Below, one piece after another: positions 15,309 to 15,669 of a DNA stretch of 15,669 nt. The notes below the pieces were generated by a model. That model ran no database searches. It was not told where the DNA came from and worked only from the letters and a program-made list of their open reading frames with translations. Each line of letters opens with the position of its first letter. Within the stretch, counting starts at the first letter, position 1. The position numbers and the translations under genes were made by a program. The DNA is from Flavobacteriaceae bacterium (GTDB taxonomy: Bacteria; Bacteroidota; Bacteroidia; Flavobacteriales; Flavobacteriaceae): the NCBI GenBank assembly GCA_030590765.1, contig JAUVCP010000009.1:1-15669 (forward strand), written 5' to 3'.

Positions 15309-15367
15309 CAGGTTCCCATTTTCACGTTTCAGGTTGAACATCAAACGTGTAACCTGAAATTTGGAAC
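15309..15367. repeat. Overlapping inverted repeats between convergent tas and trpS
   Basis: Three sets of arms are visible. TTTCAGGTT (15327-15335) pairs with AACCTGAAA (15351-15359); CACGTTT (15323-15329) pairs with AAACGTG (15343-15349); GTTCC (15312-15316) pairs with GGAAC (15363-15367). The first two sets interleave and share TTT, so they exclude each other. CAGGTT also appears twice (15309-15314, 15330-15335). The block fills the space between two convergent genes, where a bidirectional terminator or a dispersed intergenic palindrome is expected. The plus-strand side ends in TTTT. Confidence 0.6.
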
Positions 15368-15369
15368 TT

Positions 15370-15669
15370 TTAATACCCCAACTTAGTTCTCACTCTGTCA
15401 AGAACTTTATCTGCTACTTTATGTGCTTTTTTAGCTCCAATAGCAAGTGCTTTATCAATTTCGGGTAAGTTATCCATATAGTAATGATACAATTCACGCT
15501 CTTTTGCAAATTTTTCGATAAGTAATTCGTAAAATGCCTGTTTCGCATGACCATAACCATAATTGCCAGCTACATATTTTTCTCTCATTTCTTCCACTTG
15601 CTCATTTGATGCAAGTAGTTGATACAAAGTAAATAAATTACAGGTATCCGGGTTTTTAGGATCTTCCAA
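15370..15669 (-). CDS. trpS: Tryptophan--tRNA ligase, C-terminal part (runs off the right edge)
   Basis: TrpS charges tRNA-Trp with tryptophan in the cytoplasm. Only the last 99 codons are in the window, read leftward and ending in ...DRVRTKLGY and TAA. The segment LEDPKNPDTCNLFTLYQLLAS followed by YGHAKQAFYELLIEKF matches the conserved C-terminal helical region of bacterial TrpS, just after the KMSKS loop. This is the part that recognises the anticodon and helps form the dimer. The HIGH and KMSKS signatures lie beyond the edge. The first visible codon is TTG read as Leu inside the gene, not a start. Confidence 0.94.
   Translation of the reverse strand: MEDPKNPDTCNLFTLYQLLASNEQVEEMREKYVAGNYGYGHAKQAFYELLIEKFAKERELYHYYMDNLPEIDKALAIGAKKAHKVADKVLDRVRTKLGY

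Noticed and set aside
15323..15359. H-type pseudoknot formed by both stems of the tas/trpS repeat
   Set aside because: The connecting loops would be 0 and 1 base long, too short to span the stems, so alternative hairpins are more likely.

Overview
The window is AT-rich (roughly one third G+C by eye) and looks like a chromosomal segment of a member of the Bacteroidota, most likely a flavobacterium. The evidence is a GH18 protein ending in a type IX secretion sorting domain, several proteins with flavobacterial signal peptides or lipoboxes, SusD/TonB-style CarboxypepD_reg-like domains, promoters matching the Bacteroidota -7 element TAnnTTTG, and starts without a clear Shine-Dalgarno sequence. 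No phage, IS element, CRISPR array, tRNA or rRNA was seen.

Layout. On the left edge is the 5' part of ssb on the minus strand. A 250-base divergent spacer separates it from plus-strand genes for an NTF2-like lipoprotein (553-1035), a small Cys-motif zinc-ribbon protein (1084-1434) and a secreted GH18 chitinase-like protein (1623-3071). After a spacer with a weak terminator come two tandem paralogous secreted proteins of 422 and 420 aa, each preceded by the same 26-base leader block (3265-3290 and 4604-4629). Next are an S9 prolyl-oligopeptidase-type lipoprotein (6024-7937) and, 8 bases on, a DUF2268/GldB-like zinc-protease lipoprotein (7946-8971). An AGCS sodium:alanine/glycine symporter (9042-10508) and a membrane-anchored M28 metallopeptidase (10527-12866) form a second tight pair. 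The right part holds housekeeping genes: pgk (12979-14166), a Tas-type aldo/keto reductase (14258-15301) and, converging on it, the 3' part of trpS on the minus strand.

How the genes fit together. The centre of the window (6.0-12.9 kb) reads as protein and peptide use: an envelope serine peptidase, a putative zinc peptidase, an amino-acid symporter and a membrane aminopeptidase-type enzyme. The GH18 protein is probably delivered to the surface or medium by the T9SS, but its catalytic Glu position reads Asp, so it may be a weak enzyme or a glycan-binding protein. The two tandem paralogs belong to a flavobacterial envelope family of unknown function.

I did not find a clearly new multi-gene system. 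The points most worth checking are the GH18 active-site substitution, the paralog pair with its conserved leader, and the surface-export signal on the S9 lipoprotein. No gene-free stretch exceeds 300 bases; the longest are 303-552 and 3072-3306, described under their own entries.
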